Source: Candidatus Neomicrothrix sp. UBA814
Lineage (GTDB): Bacteria; Actinomycetota; Acidimicrobiia; Acidimicrobiales; Poriferisodalaceae
Length of the DNA: 6,286 nucleotides
Reading direction: 5' to 3'
NCBI GenBank assembly: GCA_002296525.1
Contig: DBIA01000012.1
Coordinates: forward strand, 1 to 6,286
The translations under genes were made by a program, and so were the position numbers. A model generated the notes under the pieces. That model saw only the letters and a list, made by a program, of their open reading frames with translations, did no database searches and was not told where the DNA came from. Shown in pieces: positions 6,228-6,286 of the stretch. The stretch's first letter is position 1. Each line of letters starts with the position of its first letter.

Positions 6228-6286
6228 GTGCCTAGCTACGAGGTTCATGCCATCAAATACGCAGAACGCGATGCGGTTCGCGCCGA
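6228..6286 (+). CDS. MBL-fold hydrolase, N-acyl-homoserine-lactonase-like, N-terminal start only (3' end outside window)
   Basis: A GTG start at 6228 opens a frame that runs to the window edge and encodes 19 complete codons, MPSYEVHAIKYAERDAVRA. This closely resembles, from memory, the very start of MBL-fold proteins annotated as N-acyl homoserine lactonase family (AttM/AiiA-like), which commonly begin MPSYEV-AI-YA-R and continue with EHF and GGDPHD. GAGG at 6220-6223 lies 4 nt before the GTG within a purine-rich AGAAGGGTGAGG stretch. The zinc-binding HxHxDH motif would lie beyond the window, so enzyme class is inferred only from this N-terminus. Members hydrolyse lactones or other esters; the substrate is unknown. 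It diverges from the aminotransferase and could share control with it. The short length limits certainty. Confidence 0.55.
   Translation, partial: MPSYEVHAIKYAERDAVRA

Overview
This 6.3 kb window is bacterial and densely coding, with roughly half G+C by eye. Starts are a mix of ATG and GTG, and most are preceded by short AGGA/GGAG-type ribosome binding sites. I see no rRNA, tRNA, CRISPR array, insertion sequence or phage gene. The sequence does not fix the phylum. The gene content is that of a free-living, catabolically versatile bacterium: a sugar-acid dehydratase, an SDR, hydrolases and transporters.

Layout from left to right. Positions 1-401 (+) hold the C-terminal third of an MFS transporter cut by the window edge. 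It converges, across a 33 bp gap, on a run of five minus-strand genes that occupies 435-6157. In transcription order these are: a stand-alone fold-type I PLP aminotransferase (6157-4940); a D-xylonate-dehydratase-type IlvD/EDD enzyme, xylD-like (4851-3052); a Ca2+/cation antiporter of the CaCA/YrbG type (3044-2118); a CsgA-like short-chain dehydrogenase (2045-1356); and an alpha/beta hydrolase (1316-435). The gaps are 88, 7, 72 and 39 bp, which is consistent with one operon or two adjoining ones. At the right edge a plus-strand gene begins at 6228. Its first 19 residues look like the start of MBL-fold N-acyl-homoserine-lactonase-type hydrolases. It diverges from the aminotransferase across a 70 bp shared intergenic region.

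How the genes may work together (inference). The firmest anchor is the dehydratase, whose three [2Fe-2S] cysteines fall at residues 60, 128 and 201, as in the Caulobacter XylD protein. Such enzymes turn an aldonate into a 2-keto-3-deoxy acid. The neighbours could supply sugar or carbonyl oxidoreduction (SDR), lactone or ester opening (alpha/beta hydrolase, MBL-fold protein) and amination of a 2-keto acid (aminotransferase). None of the usual partners of the Weimberg or Dahms pentose pathways (XylX, XylA, 2-keto-3-deoxy-aldonate aldolase) is inside the window, so the real pathway and substrate stay open. The antiporter tightly coupled behind xylD is the least expected member.
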